Source: an uncultured Oscillibacter sp.
GTDB taxonomy: Bacteria > Bacillota > Clostridia > Oscillospirales > Oscillospiraceae
DNA: 35,272 nt
Direction of reading: 5' to 3'
Assembly: GCA_910585385.1 (NCBI GenBank)
Contig: CAJUDV010000023.1
Location: 1-35,272, forward strand
Below the pieces are notes generated by a model that made no database searches, was not told the DNA's origin, and saw only the letters and a list, made by a program, of their open reading frames with translations. Both the position numbers and the translations under genes were made by a program. Position 1 is the first letter of the stretch, and each line of letters begins with the position of its first letter. Positions 1 to 6,807 of this stretch are shown one piece after another.

Positions 1-205
1 CCAGGATGTTCACCACGCCCTCCCGGAAGATGCCGGAGGGCAGCAGGTGCAGGGCGAACTTGCCCCTCTCGTTCATTACCGTGTGTCCGGCGTTGCCGCC
101 GCCCTGGTAGCGGACCACCACGTCGTAGTCCTGGGTCAGCAGGTCCACCATGCGGCCCTTGCCCTCGTCGCCCCAGTTAATGCCTACAATGGCGCAATTT
201 GACAT
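1..205 (-). CDS. purA: Adenylosuccinate synthetase, N-terminal part (cut by window start)
   Basis: This enzyme joins IMP and aspartate using GTP, the first committed step from IMP to AMP, in the cytoplasm. The 68 visible codons begin MSNCAIVGINWGDEGKGRMV. The WGDEGKG glycine-rich loop and the following GGGNAGHTV segment (about residues 11-44) are diagnostic of PurA. The C-terminal five sixths lie outside the window. The start is the ATG at 203-205, preceded by GGGAGG at 215-220. That ribosome binding site lies inside a short perfect hairpin (210-227), which is unusual. A good promoter and a second leader hairpin lie upstream, so translation may be regulated. The gene is transcribed in the same direction as tex but from its own promoter. 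Confidence 0.95.
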   Translation of the reverse strand, partial: MSNCAIVGINWGDEGKGRMVDLLTQDYDVVVRYQGGGNAGHTVMNERGKFALHLLPSGIFREGVVNIL

Positions 206-281
206 TTTCAAAAACCTCCCGGTTTTTAGATTACCGATGGAAAGGTTGATCTATCGCGGGAAAGACGCGCTCAACCTTCCC
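206..281 (-). promoter_or_regulatory. Structured purA 5' leader (two hairpins, one holding the ribosome binding site)
   Basis: The leader RNA begins with a hairpin whose arms are GGTTGA (276-271) and TCAACC (251-246 region), with an inner CGCG/CGCG pairing. It ends with a hairpin AAAAACC-GGGA-GGTTTTT (227-210) that contains the Shine-Dalgarno GGGAGG. The 3' arm of the first hairpin (AACCTTTC) can alternatively pair with GGGAGGTT, counting G-U pairs. Two mutually exclusive folds are therefore possible. I do not recognise a known purine, PRPP or other riboswitch consensus in it. Confidence 0.5.
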
Positions 282-282
282 T

Positions 283-311
283 ATTATAACGGGATCAAAA
301 CCATAAGTAAA
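283..311 (-). promoter_or_regulatory. purA promoter
   Basis: On the minus strand, TTTACT (306-311) is followed by a 17-base spacer and a perfect TATAAT (283-288). The predicted transcript starts near 276, giving a leader of about 70 bases. An AT-rich palindrome (322-338) sits just upstream. Confidence 0.75.
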
Positions 312-321
312 GCGCAAAATG

Positions 322-338
322 ATAATATTCGATATTAT
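322..338. repeat. AT-rich 7-3-7 palindrome upstream of purA promoter
   Basis: ATAATAT-TCG-ATATTAT is a perfect inverted repeat lying about 10 bases upstream of the purA -35 box. It could be an UP-like element or a regulator site. It does not resemble the Bacillus PurBox. Confidence 0.45.
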
Positions 339-366
339 ATCCGCTAATATGTCCCGCCGCGGGGAG

Positions 367-2535
367 TCAGCCCTTGGGGACCTGGCGCATGGAGAGACTG
401 ATCCGCTTTTTCCCCTCGTCCACCTCCAGCACCGTCACCTTCACCACGTCTCCCACGGACACCACCTCGGAGGGGTGCCTGACGAATTTGTCCGCCACCT
501 GGGAGATGTGAACCAGGCCGTCCTGGTGGACGCCGATGTCCACAAAGGCGCCGAAGTCGATGACGTTGCGAACGGTGCCCGTCAGCACCATGCCGGGCTT
601 TAGGTCCTTCATCTCCAGCACGTCGGTGCGCAGGATGGGCTGGGGCAGGTCGTCCCGGATGTCCCGGCCCGGCTTCATCAGCTCCCCCATCACGTCCCGC
701 AGGGTGGGCAGGCCCACGCCGCACTCCGCGGCGGCTCTTTCCTCGCCGTAGGACTTCACCTGGGTGCTCAGGTCCCGGAGGCCCTCGCCGCCCACGTCCG
801 CCAGGGAGTGGCCCGTCAGGGCCAGGAGCTTTTCCGCGGCGTCATAGCTCTCCGGGTGGACGGCGGTGTTGTCCAGCACGGATTTGCTCTCCGGCACCCG
901 CAGGAAGCCGGCGCACTGCTGGAAGGCCTTGGGCCCCAGCTTGGGGACCTTTAAAATCTGCTTCCGGGCGGTGAAGGGGCCGTTTTCCTCCCGGTAGGCC
1001 ACAACGTTTTTGGCGGTGGTGGCGTTGAGGCCCGCCACCCGCTGGAGAAGGGAGGGAGAGGCGGTGTTTACGTCCACGCCCACGGCGTTGACGCAGTCCT
1101 CCACCACGCCGTCCAGGGCCTCTCCCAGCCGTTTGGGGGGCATATCGTGCTGGTACTGCCCCACGCCGATGGCCTTTGGGTCGATCTTCACCAGCTCCGC
1201 CAGGGGATCCTGGAGCCGCCGGGCGATGGACACGGCGGAGCGGAGATTCACATCGAACTGGGGAAATTCCTCCGCGGCCAGCTTGGAGGCGGAATACACG
1301 GAGGCCCCGGCCTCGGAGACGATCATGTAGGAGACGCCGGCCCCGATTCCGTTGACCTGCCGGATCAGCTCCACCGCCATCTGCTCCGTCTCCCGGCTGG
1401 CGGTGCCGTTGCCAATGGCGATGTGCTCCACGCCGTGCCGTTTGATGAGCTTTGCCAGGGCGGCGATGGCCTCGTTTTTCTGCCGCTCTCCGTAAGTGGG
1501 GTAGACCACGGCGGTGTCCAGCACCTTGCCGGTGCCGTCCACCACCGCCACCTTGCAGCCCATGCGGTACCCGGGGTCCAGGCCCATGGTGACCTTCCCC
1601 TTTACCGGCGGCTGCATCAAAAGGGGCCGCAGGTTCAGGGCGAACTGGCCGATGGCCCCCTCGCAGGCCTCCTCGGTGAGGGCGGAGCGGGCCTCCCGCT
1701 CCAGGGAGGGGAAGATGAGGCGGTCATAGGCGTCTTCGGCGGCGGCCTTCACAAACGCCATGGCGGGGCTGCCGGGCTTTACCACGTGGCGGCGGACGGT
1801 TTGCAGGGCCAGCTCCCGGTCCAATTCCAGGCTGACCTTTAAGACCTCTTCCTTCTCCCCCCGGTTGACGGCCAGAATTTGGTGGCCCTGGAGCTTGGAG
1901 AGGGCCTGGGAGAAGTCGTAGTACAGGCGGTAGACGCTGTCCTCCTCCGTCTGGGCGGCGCTGCGGAGGGAGCCGTTCTTCTCCAGCAGCAGCCGCAGGC
2001 GCTTGCGGAGCTCCGCGTCGTCGGAGATCTGCTCGGCCACAATGTCGGAGGCCCCGGCCAGGGCCTCCTCCGCCGTCTCCACTCTCTTCTCAGGGTCGAC
2101 GTATTTTCCGGCCTCCTCCAGGGGGGCCGGGCAGTCCGGACCCTGGGCGAAGAGGAGCTCCGCCAGGGGTTCCAGGCCTTTTTCACGGGCCATGGTGGCC
2201 CGGGTGCGGCGCTTTTGCTTGTAGGGGCGGTACAGGTCCTCCACCTCCGCCAGGGTTTTGGCGGCGTCGATGGCGGAGGCCAGCTCTTCCGTCAGCTTGC
2301 CCTGCTCGGAAATCGCGCTCTTCACCGCCTCCCGCCGCTCCCGGAGGCCCCGGAGATACTGGAGCCGCTCCTCCAGCGTCCGGAGGGAGGTGTCGTCCAT
2401 GGCGCCGTGGAGCTCCTTGCGGTACCGGGCGATGAAGGGGATGGTGTTGCCCTCGTCCAAGAGGCGCGCCACGTTCTCCACGTGCTCCGGGCGCTTGTCT
2501 AGTTCCTGGGCGATCTGTAAAATAATTGGGTCCAT
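367..2535 (-). CDS. tex: Tex family RNA-binding transcription accessory protein
   Basis: This is a 722-residue cytoplasmic nucleic-acid-binding protein of the Tex/YhgF family. Domains visible in order are the N-terminal helical Tex region, a YqgF/RNase H-like domain (near residue 315, GLDPGYRMGCKVAVVDG), helix-hairpin-helix repeats (about 490-550, TASPSLLQRVAGLN and FTARKQILKVPKLG) and a C-terminal S1 domain (about 640-710, GTVRNVIDFGAFVDIGVHQD). Family members bind RNA/DNA and influence transcription and stress tolerance. The exact role here is inferred. The ATG at 2533-2535 is chosen because AAAGGA lies upstream with good spacing. A longer in-frame reading to 2619 would run into the upstream gene. 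It lies 43 bases downstream of the DUF1846 gene and is probably co-transcribed with it. No clear terminator follows it. Confidence 0.95.
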   Translation of the reverse strand: MDPIILQIAQELDKRPEHVENVARLLDEGNTIPFIARYRKELHGAMDDTSLRTLEERLQYLRGLRERREAVKSAISEQGKLTEELASAIDAAKTLAEVEDLYRPYKQKRRTRATMAREKGLEPLAELLFAQGPDCPAPLEEAGKYVDPEKRVETAEEALAGASDIVAEQISDDAELRKRLRLLLEKNGSLRSAAQTEEDSVYRLYYDFSQALSKLQGHQILAVNRGEKEEVLKVSLELDRELALQTVRRHVVKPGSPAMAFVKAAAEDAYDRLIFPSLEREARSALTEEACEGAIGQFALNLRPLLMQPPVKGKVTMGLDPGYRMGCKVAVVDGTGKVLDTAVVYPTYGERQKNEAIAALAKLIKRHGVEHIAIGNGTASRETEQMAVELIRQVNGIGAGVSYMIVSEAGASVYSASKLAAEEFPQFDVNLRSAVSIARRLQDPLAELVKIDPKAIGVGQYQHDMPPKRLGEALDGVVEDCVNAVGVDVNTASPSLLQRVAGLNATTAKNVVAYREENGPFTARKQILKVPKLGPKAFQQCAGFLRVPESKSVLDNTAVHPESYDAAEKLLALTGHSLADVGGEGLRDLSTQVKSYGEERAAAECGVGLPTLRDVMGELMKPGRDIRDDLPQPILRTDVLEMKDLKPGMVLTGTVRNVIDFGAFVDIGVHQDGLVHISQVADKFVRHPSEVVSVGDVVKVTVLEVDEGKKRISLSMRQVPKG

Positions 2536-2578
2536 ACGGTGTCCTTTCAACGGGATTTGTTCCGCATTCGCGGGAATC

Positions 2579-4063
2579 CTATTTGTGGTAGAGTTTTTTC
2601 GTCTCGTATTTGGGTTCAAAGCTCACGTTGATCCCCAGCTGCCGCAGGAGCTTTTCGTCCTCGTCGCTGAGGATCACGGAGAAGTGGGCGTCGCAGCCCC
2701 GGAGCTTGGGCATCTGCCGCTGGGCCAGGTCCGCCAGGGGGTTGGTGAGGGCGGAGATGGTCAGGGCGAGCAGCACCTCGTCGGTGTGGAGGCGGGGGTT
2801 CTTGTGGCCCAGGTACCCGGTTTTCAGCCGGCACACCGGCTCTAAGACCTGGGCGGAGATCAGCTCAAAGTGGTGGTCGATGCTCCCCAGGGCTTTCAGG
2901 GCGTTGAGCAGCAGGGCGGAGGCCGCCCCCAGCGTCTCGGAGGTCTTGCCCGTCACCACCCGGCCGTCCGGCAGGACCATGGCCCCCGCCGGGGCTCCGG
3001 TGGCCTCGGCTTTCAGGAGGGCGGCGGACACGGCGGGACAGATCTCCGGCGTGACGCCGGCCTGGTTCATCACCAGCTCCAGCTTCCGCACCGGCTCGTC
3101 CCCGGCCTTGCCCTGAATCTTCTCCACGCAGGCGGTGTAGTACCGGCGAAGAATCTCCTGCCGGGAGGCCTCCCGGCACGCCTCGTCGTCCACAATGCAG
3201 TTTCCCGCCATATTCACCCCCATATCCGTAGGGGAATTGTAGGGGGAGGCCCCTTGAATTTTCTCAAAGATGGCGCTGAGCACCGGGAAGATCTCCACGT
3301 CCCGGTTGTAGTTCACGGCGGTCTCGCCGTAGGCCTCCAGGTGGAAGGGGTCGATCATATTCACGTCGTTCAGGTCCGCCGTGGCGGCCTCGTAGGCCAG
3401 GTTTACCGGGTGCTTCAGGGGCAGGTTCCAGATGGGGAAGGTCTCGTACTTGGCGTATCCGGCGGTGATGCCCCGTTTGTGGTCGTGGTAGAGCTGGCTG
3501 AGGCAGGTGGCCATCTTGCCGCTGCCGGGGCCCGGGGCCGTCACCACCACCAGGGGGTGGCTGGTCTCGATGTAGTCGTTTTTTCCCAGGCCGTCGTCGC
3601 TGACGATGTGGGGCACGTCGGAGGGGTAGCCGGCGATGGGGTAGTGGCGGTAGCACCGGATGCCCAGGGCCGTGAGGCGTTTGAGGAAGGCGTCGGCGGC
3701 GGCCTGGCCGTTGTAGCGGTTCAGCACCACGCTGCCCACATACAGGTCCATGCCCCGGAAAATGTCGATCAGGCGCAGCACGTCGTCGTCGTAGGCGATG
3801 CCCAGATCCCCCCGGATCTTGTTCTTCTCGATGTCCGCCGCGTTGATGGCGATGACGATTTCCACGTCGTCCCGCAGCTGCTGGAGCATCCGGATCTTGC
3901 TGTCCGGCTCGAAGCCGGGCAGGACCCGGGAGGCGTGATAGTCGTCGAAGAGCTTGCCGCCGAACTCCAGATACAGCTTTCCGCCAAACTGGGCGATCCG
4001 CTTCTTGATCTGCTCCGACTGGGTGGTGAGATACAATTCGTTGTCAAAGCCGATAGCCGCCAT
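2579..4063 (-). CDS. DUF1846 domain-containing protein
   Basis: This 494-residue soluble protein matches the conserved DUF1846 family (opening MAAIGFDNELYLTTQ, then FGGKLYLEFGGKLFDDYHASRV written in two blocks around residues 26-46). Residues 178-183 read GPGSGK, a P-loop-like sequence followed by MATCLSQLYHD, so nucleotide binding is plausible. The biochemical function of the family is not known to me. The start is the ATG at 4061-4063, preceded by an AAGGGGG ribosome binding site. The reading frame extends 16 codons further upstream but without a ribosome binding site. A promoter lies at 4102-4130, and tex follows after 43 bases, so the two probably form an operon. Confidence 0.9.
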   Translation of the reverse strand: MAAIGFDNELYLTTQSEQIKKRIAQFGGKLYLEFGGKLFDDYHASRVLPGFEPDSKIRMLQQLRDDVEIVIAINAADIEKNKIRGDLGIAYDDDVLRLIDIFRGMDLYVGSVVLNRYNGQAAADAFLKRLTALGIRCYRHYPIAGYPSDVPHIVSDDGLGKNDYIETSHPLVVVTAPGPGSGKMATCLSQLYHDHKRGITAGYAKYETFPIWNLPLKHPVNLAYEAATADLNDVNMIDPFHLEAYGETAVNYNRDVEIFPVLSAIFEKIQGASPYNSPTDMGVNMAGNCIVDDEACREASRQEILRRYYTACVEKIQGKAGDEPVRKLELVMNQAGVTPEICPAVSAALLKAEATGAPAGAMVLPDGRVVTGKTSETLGAASALLLNALKALGSIDHHFELISAQVLEPVCRLKTGYLGHKNPRLHTDEVLLALTISALTNPLADLAQRQMPKLRGCDAHFSVILSDEDEKLLRQLGINVSFEPKYETKKLYHK

Positions 4064-4101
4064 GACAGAGTTTCCCCCTTCACAAAAATTTTTCCCGGAC
4101 A

Positions 4102-4130
4102 AGTATACCACACCCCGGCGGATTTGGAAA
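4102..4130 (-). promoter_or_regulatory. Promoter of the DUF1846-tex operon
   Basis: Minus strand: TTTCCA (4125-4130), a 17-base spacer, then TATACT (4102-4107). It lies about 40 bases upstream of the chosen start. Confidence 0.6.
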
Positions 4131-4143
4131 GAAAAACGGGGGA

Positions 4144-4178
4144 CAAAAAAATCGGGAGGCCGTTTACGCGGCCTCCCG
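4144..4178 (-). terminator. Intrinsic terminator of the ECF sigma operon
   Basis: A perfect 10-bp GC-rich stem (CGGGAGGCCG with its complement, 4153-4178) has a 6-base loop and is followed on the minus strand by a T tract (complement of 4144-4150). It lies just after the stop codon of the gene ending at 4184. Confidence 0.9.
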
Positions 4179-4183
4179 TGGGT

Positions 4184-4885
4184 CTATGGGATTTCCTCCG
4201 CCTCCGGGGCGGTCTCAGAATAGGGCTCGATCTCCGGCGCCTCCTCCGGCGGAGGGACGGTCTCCGGGGGCACCCGGAGGAAGGAGAATCCCCCGCTGGC
4301 GCGGCGGCCCCAGACTAAGATGGTGTAGTCCCCGGTTTTGGTGATCTCGATCTTCTGGTCCCCGTTCAGGGGGCTGCCCTCGCAGAGGGTGTTCCCGTCA
4401 TCGTCGCAGATCTCCACCTCCAGCCAGCCGTTGTACGTGTAGATATGGCCTTGGAGCGTGTCCCCCGCCTCCAGGCGCATGGTGTGGGAGTCCGCGCCGT
4501 CAAACCAGCCGTAGCTCATCTCGTAGACGTCGTCCCCGGTCCAGCGGGAGGCGTTCTGCATGGACTGGAGGGAGCCCCCGTTTACCACCCACCAGGCGGC
4601 GCAGTACATGCACAGCGCCGCCCCGGTGAGGATGAAGCAGAGAAACATCCCCAGCCAGTCGTACTTCACCCGCCCACCGCTCCGGGCGGAGAACAGGGTC
4701 TCGATCCCTAAGAGAATCAGAATACAGGGGGAGGCTTTCAGCAGCCACTCTGGGTGGAACCGGGGCCAGAACATGGCCGCCAGCATCCCCGCCCCGGCGG
4801 TCACCAGGACGATACCCAGGGTAAACGTGCCCACCCGGCGCTGCCGGGGGGTTGTCACCTGGACGGCCTGCTCAGTCGTCTCCAT
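4184..4885 (-). CDS. Membrane protein of ECF sigma operon, three TM segments plus extracytoplasmic domain
   Basis: I do not recognise a named family. The 233-residue protein has three predicted membrane segments (about residues 20-40, 47-65 and 76-100, for example FTLGIVLVTAGAGMLAAMFW). An extracytoplasmic-looking domain of about 100 residues follows, ending in a proline- and glutamate-rich tail. The last part (MRLEAGDTLQG, then GDQKIEITKTGDYTILV) reads like a beta-sandwich that might bind a ligand, as in LiaF/PspC-style stress membrane proteins; this is inference. The ATG is preceded by GAGGAGG. Its start overlaps the end of the upstream gene by 14 bases, indicating translational coupling. 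It is the last gene of the sigma operon and probably a target or signalling partner of the sigma factor. Confidence 0.75.
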   Translation of the reverse strand: METTEQAVQVTTPRQRRVGTFTLGIVLVTAGAGMLAAMFWPRFHPEWLLKASPCILILLGIETLFSARSGGRVKYDWLGMFLCFILTGAALCMYCAAWWVVNGGSLQSMQNASRWTGDDVYEMSYGWFDGADSHTMRLEAGDTLQGHIYTYNGWLEVEICDDDGNTLCEGSPLNGDQKIEITKTGDYTILVWGRRASGGFSFLRVPPETVPPPEEAPEIEPYSETAPEAEEIP

Positions 4886-5534
4886 GGGCGTCCTCCTCTT
4901 TCGGCTCCGGCTCTCCGCTGGGGATGTCCGGCGCGTGGGGGGCCTCCTGGAAGAACTCCGGCCGGTAGACGGGGCCCTCCGCCTGGGGACCGGGGGTGAA
5001 AGCGGGGATCTCCTCCGGGGCCCTCTTCTTCGGCCCCCGGATGAACCACAGGCCCAGGGCGATGATCAGCAGCGTCCCCAGGATGCGGGGGGCGTCCCAC
5101 ACCAGCAGGTCGTACAGCCAGTCCATCCAGGGGAACAGCTCCTTGATCCACCACATCAGCTGCCCCATCACGGTGCGGTAGAGGGCGTAGAGGCCCAGCA
5201 GCACCAGCGTCCAGCCGATGAGGCTGTGGCGTTTGGAAAAGAGCTCCGAGAGCCGCCGGCTGTCCAGGTCCGACATGCCGAAGAGATAGGCGTCCTCATC
5301 CTCCGTGCCGTCCATCCGCTGGCGGCGGAGGTTGTAGCTGTCAAAAAAGGAGTACAGCCACAGGGGGACCAGCAGAATCGCCAGCGCCCCGATCTCCAGA
5401 AAGACGGCCACGGCCAGCACGCCGCAGCAGAGTATGGTCTGGGAGATGCCCCGCTTCATGTACCCCTGGTGCATCTGCCCGCAGCCGGGGATACAGGAAA
5501 AGCAAAAAAACAGAATACCTCGAATCAGTCTCAT
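4872..5534 (-). CDS. TM2-like membrane protein of ECF sigma operon
   Basis: The protein has 220 residues. The N-terminal 70 residues resemble a TM2-type module: a hydrophobic helix, the turn IPGCGQMHQGYMKRG (about 15-29), a second hydrophobic block, then LYSFFDSYNLRR. Two more membrane segments follow (about 105-122 and 150-166). The C-terminal tail is acidic and proline-rich. The ATG at 5532-5534 is used because AGGAGGG sits 7-8 bases upstream; an in-frame TTG upstream would overlap that ribosome binding site. The gene lies 14 bases after the anti-sigma gene and overlaps the next gene by 14 bases. Function unknown. The position suggests a membrane-stress role under the sigma factor. Confidence 0.75.
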   Translation of the reverse strand: MRLIRGILFFCFSCIPGCGQMHQGYMKRGISQTILCCGVLAVAVFLEIGALAILLVPLWLYSFFDSYNLRRQRMDGTEDEDAYLFGMSDLDSRRLSELFSKRHSLIGWTLVLLGLYALYRTVMGQLMWWIKELFPWMDWLYDLLVWDAPRILGTLLIIALGLWFIRGPKKRAPEEIPAFTPGPQAEGPVYRPEFFQEAPHAPDIPSGEPEPKEEDAHGDD

Positions 5535-5548
5535 GAAGTAATCCCTCC

Positions 5549-6004
5549 TCAAGAGTTATTTCCCGGCCTGAGGCCGTCAAAAAAGTCCGTCACACCCGAG
5601 AGCGTCTCGCTCAGGGCGTCGTTCCACCGCTCCGGCCAGGCGTGGAGATGTTCCACCGCGGCGCGGCGGGTCTCCGGCAGGACGGGATGAGAGAATTGAA
5701 TCTCCTGGCCGCCCCACAGCACCGTCAGTGCCAGGGCCACGGCGGCGGCGGCCGTGGCGTACCGGCTGGTTACCAGCCGGAGGGTCCGCGTCCTGACGCG
5801 GGCCCAAAGGGTCCTCTGGCAGGAACGCTCCGGCGTCAGCAGCTCCGTGCCGCAGAGCAGGTCCGTGTACCGCTGGAGGCACGCATCGCAGAAGGACAGA
5901 TGCTCCGCGATCTCCAGACGGCTCAGCTCGTCCAGGCTGCCGTCCTGGACCAAGGCTGTCAGGGCTTCATTTGTCAGATGTCCGTCAGCGCGGAACCACT
6001 CCAT
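5549..6004 (-). CDS. Zinc-finger (ZAS-type) anti-sigma factor
   Basis: The 151-residue protein shows the HxxxCxxC zinc-associated anti-sigma motif at H35, C39 and C42 (EHLSFCDACLQRY). This is followed by a basic stretch, one membrane segment (about 82-98, YATAAAAVALALTVLWG) and a short extracytoplasmic tail. Members of this class hold an ECF sigma factor inactive at the membrane until a signal releases it. The ATG lies inside the end of the sigma gene (20-base overlap), matching the usual paired order. The short external tail suggests the signal may be sensed by, or passed through, the two membrane proteins that follow. That last point is inference. Confidence 0.88.
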   Translation of the reverse strand: MEWFRADGHLTNEALTALVQDGSLDELSRLEIAEHLSFCDACLQRYTDLLCGTELLTPERSCQRTLWARVRTRTLRLVTSRYATAAAAVALALTVLWGGQEIQFSHPVLPETRRAAVEHLHAWPERWNDALSETLSGVTDFFDGLRPGNNS

Positions 6005-6515
6005 ATCCTTCGCTCCTTTCCAATCGCTCCCGTAGCAGCCGTTTGCCCCGGGAGAGCTGTGTATGTACCGTTTTCACCGGCCTGCCCAGGGCCAGGGCCG
6101 CCTCCTCCGGGGATTTCTCCTCCAGCAGGCACAGGCGGCACACGGGGCGGTAGGGCTCTTTTAAGGCCTCGATCTCCGCCGCGATGGAGGCCGCCCCGGT
6201 TTTCTGGAGAGCCACCTCCTCGGCGGGCGGGGCCAGGCCCGGGGGCATGGCCTCGTCCCCCGGCAGCACGCTGTGACGGGTCCAGGCGCTTTGCAGGTGG
6301 TCTTTGGCCTTGTTGGCGGCGATGCGCCCCAGCCACTGCCGCTCATAGCCTTGGGGGATGCCGTCCCGGTGGAGCCAGGCGGAGAGGAAGGTCTCCTGGG
6401 TCAGGTCCTCGGCGGCGGCGGCGTCCCGCACCAGCTGGAAGCAGACGGTGTAGACCAGCCGCTCATACTGGGATACCAATTGTGAAAACTGATCTTTTGT
6501 CATGCCTCCAGCCAA
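5985..6515 (-). CDS. ECF-type RNA polymerase sigma factor
   Basis: The 176-residue protein has the two-domain ECF layout. Region 2 contains LVYTVCFQLVRDAAAAEDLTQ and FLSAW, and region 4 is a helix-turn-helix around EKSPEEAALALGRPVKTVHT (about residues 133-152), followed by QLSRGKRLLRERL. It would direct core RNA polymerase to a small regulon, probably including its own operon. The TTG at 6513-6515 is preferred because GGAGG lies about 6 bases upstream. The ATG at 6501-6503 has a GGAGG only one base away, too close to work, so a start there is less likely but possible. The anti-sigma gene overlaps its end by 20 bases. Confidence 0.9.
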   Translation of the reverse strand: MAGGMTKDQFSQLVSQYERLVYTVCFQLVRDAAAAEDLTQETFLSAWLHRDGIPQGYERQWLGRIAANKAKDHLQSAWTRHSVLPGDEAMPPGLAPPAEEVALQKTGAASIAAEIEALKEPYRPVCRLCLLEEKSPEEAALALGRPVKTVHTQLSRGKRLLRERLERSEGYGVVPR

Positions 6516-6762
6516 CGCCTCCCTCCCGTGTGCCTGATGCCTATACTACGGGCCAGCTCCCGGAATTTCTTCAACTTTTCGTAAAAATTTTTCAGAGTCC
6601 GGTTTAGGCCTTGTTTGAAAAGTGTCAAAACGCCCAAACGACGGACCTTTTTCCGCCGCTCTGCGTTGATTTTCCTTGCCATACACAAAGTATGGCTGCG
6701 TCAAATCGCCTTGATTGGCGGAATGCCCGGGCGGCGGCGGAGACCTGCGCTGTTAAGCGCGG
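6516..6762. other. Intergenic region with GCCATAC palindrome
   Basis: This stretch of about 250 bases lies between the sigma operon and the M23 peptidase terminator. It contains a perfect inverted repeat, GCCATAC-ACAAA-GTATGGC (6678-6696), and a CGCC-TTGATT-GGCG hairpin (6708-6721). A TTGACA-like box appears on the minus strand near 6624, but without a convincing -10. The block looks like a dispersed intergenic element, but no second copy is seen in this window. The sigma operon promoter should be here but is not obvious by the housekeeping consensus, consistent with an ECF-type promoter. Confidence 0.4.
6678..6696. repeat. Perfect 7-5-7 inverted repeat
   Basis: GCCATAC, spacer ACAAA, GTATGGC. 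It could be an operator or part of a mobile intergenic repeat. Confidence 0.5.
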
Positions 6763-6796
6763 AAAAAACAGGCCTCCGGTGAGGAGGCCCGTTTTT
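6763..6796. terminator. Bidirectional terminator after the M23 peptidase gene
   Basis: The stem GGCCTCC (6771-6777) pairs with GGAGGCC (6783-6789) around a 5-base loop. It is flanked by an A tract (6763-6768) on the left and a T tract (6792-6796) on the right. On the minus strand it ends the peptidase gene, whose stop is 20 bases away. Confidence 0.85.
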
Positions 6797-6807
6797 CGTA
6801 GGCGGCG

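Noticed and set aside
206..281. Known purine riboswitch upstream of purA
   Set aside because: The conserved core of the purine aptamer was looked for and not found; only the unclassified hairpins are supported.
2870..4318. Long plus-strand open frame (482 codons) opposite the DUF1846 gene
   Set aside because: It is antisense to a recognised family, has histidine/valine-rich low-complexity translation and no ribosome binding site. Such frames are expected opposite GC-rich genes.
6500..6688. Minus-strand 62-codon frame in the intergenic region
   Set aside because: It has no ribosome binding site, starts inside the GCCATAC palindrome and ends within the sigma gene. It is treated as non-coding.
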